A stretch of DNA of 64,000 bases from Marinibacterium profundimaris (GTDB lineage Bacteria; Pseudomonadota; Alphaproteobacteria; Rhodobacterales; Rhodobacteraceae): contig NZ_AQQR01000007.1 in NCBI RefSeq assembly GCF_002210095.1, positions 1 through 64,000 on the forward strand, given 5' to 3'. Under the pieces are notes generated by a model that saw only the letters and a program-made list of their open reading frames with translations, ran no database searches and was not told where the DNA came from. A program made the translations under genes and the position numbers. Below are positions 62,560 through 64,000 of this stretch, in pieces (position 1 is the first letter of the stretch; each line of letters begins with the position of its first letter).

Positions 62560-64000
62560 ATGACGACCGATCTCTCGCGCCGGAGCAATGTCTCCGGAGC
62601 CGAACCTCTGGCCGTTCTGGGCATGGCTCTTCGCCTTCCCGGCGCCCCCGATGAAGAGGCGCTCTGGCAGGTTCTGACCGCCGGTCTTCCGGTGAGCGGA
62701 GCACCGCCCGAGGACCGCTGGGCCCTGCGTGAGGCCGAAAGACCGGTCCGCGCGGGATTCCTTCCCGATATCTTCGATTTCGATTGCGAGCTTTTCTCCG
62801 TTTCCCCGAGAGAGGCCGCGCTTCTTGATCCGCAATTGCGGCTGTTCCTGGAATTGGCCTGGCTGGCCTGCGACGATGCGGGGCGCGGTGGCGCCGGGAT
62901 CGCGGGCAGCCGATGCGGTGTCTACGTGGGCTGTTCGCGGGCCGATTACTTCGAGGCGATGGCCCCGCACCTGGACCAGGGCGACTACTTTGCCGGGCTG
63001 GGCAACAGCAAGGCGGCGATCGCCAACAGGTTGTCCACGGCGCTGGACCTGAGGGGGCCGTCGGTCTGCATGGACACGCTGTGTTCCTCCTCCTTCTCGG
63101 CGCTTCACGCCGCGGCCGTGGCGCTGCGCTCCGGCCAGGCCGAGATGGCTCTTGTCGGCGGGGTGAACTTCCTGATGTCGCCGCGTTATCTCTACGTGCT
63201 GCAGCGGTTCGATCTGCTTTCAAGCTCCGGACGGGCGCATCCCTTCGATGCTGCTGCCGGCGGGTTCTTTCCGGGCGAAGGCGGCGTCGTGCTGCTGCTG
63301 AAGCCGCTTTCGAAGGCGCTGGAAGATGGTGACCGGATCCGCGCCGTGTTGCGCGGCATCGGTCTGGAACACCAGGGAGCGGGCGCCGGGCTGAACGCGC
63401 CCGACGCAGGCGCGATTGCCGGGGTGATGCGCTCTGCGCTGGACCAGGCCGGTCTGGACGGCCCGGCGGTCGATACGCTGCATTGCATGGGCTCGGCCTC
63501 GGCCATGGGCGACGCCGCCGAGCTTGAGGCGATTTCGCTGGCCTACGGGCTGGACGACCGGCCGGGTGCGCCGCTGGCGGCCACCTGCGAGAAGGGCAGC
63601 ATCGGCCACCTGGAACCCGCCTCGGGCCTGGCGGCGCTCGCCACGGCGATCCTGGGGCTGGAGCGGGGCCGGCGGTTCCCGCTGGCCGGGCTACGCCAGC
63701 CGCGCCACGCCCCGCCGTGCGGGCTGCGGTTCGTCACCGGGGACGAGGCGGCGGCGCCCGCCACGCCCGACGCGCCGCGCCGGGTCGGCGTGACCTCGCT
63801 TGGCATGTCGGGCACCCATGGGCACGCCATCCTCGAGGCGGCCCCGGAGCGGGGCGGGGCGGCCGACGACGCGCCATGCACCGCGCCGCTGGTACTCTCG
63901 GCCCGCACGGCCGAGGATCTGCGGCAGCTCGCCGCCGCCTATGCCGGGGCGCTGCGGGATGACCACGTGTCGCTGAACGATATCTGTTTCACCGCCGCCA
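62560..64000 (+). CDS. Type I polyketide synthase, N-terminal ketosynthase (runs off window)
   Basis: Start of a modular PKS; at least 480 residues, truncated by the window end. The first domain is a ketosynthase from about residue 15: nucleophile Cys175 in CMDTLCSSSFSALH and a late His350 in KGSIGHLEPASG. The histidine of the usual HGTGT motif is replaced: the stretch reads LHCMGSASAMGD with Met310 at that place, so decarboxylative elongation is doubtful; non-elongating KS0 domains of trans-AT PKSs show similar changes. No loading domain precedes it. The product cannot be predicted from this part. With the divergent thioesterase, GNAT and radical SAM genes it forms one biosynthetic locus. 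Confidence 0.9.
   Translation, partial: MTTDLSRRSNVSGAEPLAVLGMALRLPGAPDEEALWQVLTAGLPVSGAPPEDRWALREAERPVRAGFLPDIFDFDCELFSVSPREAALLDPQLRLFLELAWLACDDAGRGGAGIAGSRCGVYVGCSRADYFEAMAPHLDQGDYFAGLGNSKAAIANRLSTALDLRGPSVCMDTLCSSSFSALHAAAVALRSGQAEMALVGGVNFLMSPRYLYVLQRFDLLSSSGRAHPFDAAAGGFFPGEGGVVLLLKPLSKALEDGDRIRAVLRGIGLEHQGAGAGLNAPDAGAIAGVMRSALDQAGLDGPAVDTLHCMGSASAMGDAAELEAISLAYGLDDRPGAPLAATCEKGSIGHLEPASGLAALATAILGLERGRRFPLAGLRQPRHAPPCGLRFVTGDEAAAPATPDAPRRVGVTSLGMSGTHGHAILEAAPERGGAADDAPCTAPLVLSARTAEDLRQLAAAYAGALRDDHVSLNDICFTAA

Overview
This GC-rich window looks like the chromosome of a marine, Roseobacter-type alphaproteobacterium (Rhodobacteraceae) that is an aerobic anoxygenic phototroph. Positions 8.7-58.2 kb hold what appears to be a complete photosynthesis gene cluster. 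Several points suggest an oxygen-dependent aerobic phototroph: the only ring-E cyclase is acsF, bchE and bchJ are missing, crtA is present (spheroidenone-type carotenoids), pufC encodes a tri-haem cytochrome, and there is no pufX.

Left flank (0-8.6 kb). A secreted sulfatase comes first. A minus-strand operon follows: a class V aminotransferase homologue, malyl-CoA lyase and the two malate-CoA ligase subunits (malate to malyl-CoA to glyoxylate plus acetyl-CoA). A divergent ScfR-type acyl-CoA-responsive regulator faces it across a region rich in TGTGAA half-sites. The aminotransferase homologue has lost its PLP lysine. A small membrane protein with a helix-hairpin-helix-like domain borders the photosynthesis cluster.

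Photosynthesis cluster. Magnesium chelatase and spheroidene oxidation: bchO-bchD-bchI-crtA (minus). Carotenoids: crtI-crtB-tspO (plus), crtC-crtD (minus), crtE-crtF (plus). Chlorophyllide reductase, LH1 and reaction centre: bchCXYZ-pufQBALMC-dxs (plus). A long, tightly packed minus-strand superoperon runs bchF-N-B-H-L-M-lhaA-puhA-puhB-puhC-bciE-acsF-puhE-hemA, with cytochrome c2 behind it. Regulation and late bacteriochlorophyll steps: ppaA/aerR-ppsR-bchG-orf427-bchP-idi (plus). PpsR/CrtJ palindromes (TGT-N12-ACA) lie before crtA/crtI, crtD/crtE, bchC, bchF, ppaA and bchG, so most of the pathway probably answers to the PpsR encoded here. A second AerR-like cobalamin protein and a bacteriophytochrome with a FixJ-type response regulator close the cluster, adding two further candidate light inputs.

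Right flank (58.3-64 kb). A small secreted Asn/Gly-rich protein has its own promoter and terminator. Then comes the edge of a natural-product locus: a HemN-like radical SAM enzyme, a GNAT-like protein and a type II thioesterase in one operon, divergent from a polyketide synthase that runs off the window. The synthase's first ketosynthase has Met in place of the HGTGT histidine, and its promoter has a lux-box-like dyad at the usual activator position.

No tRNA, rRNA, CRISPR array, insertion sequence or phage gene was recognised. Site and start assignments were made by eye and carry the stated confidence.
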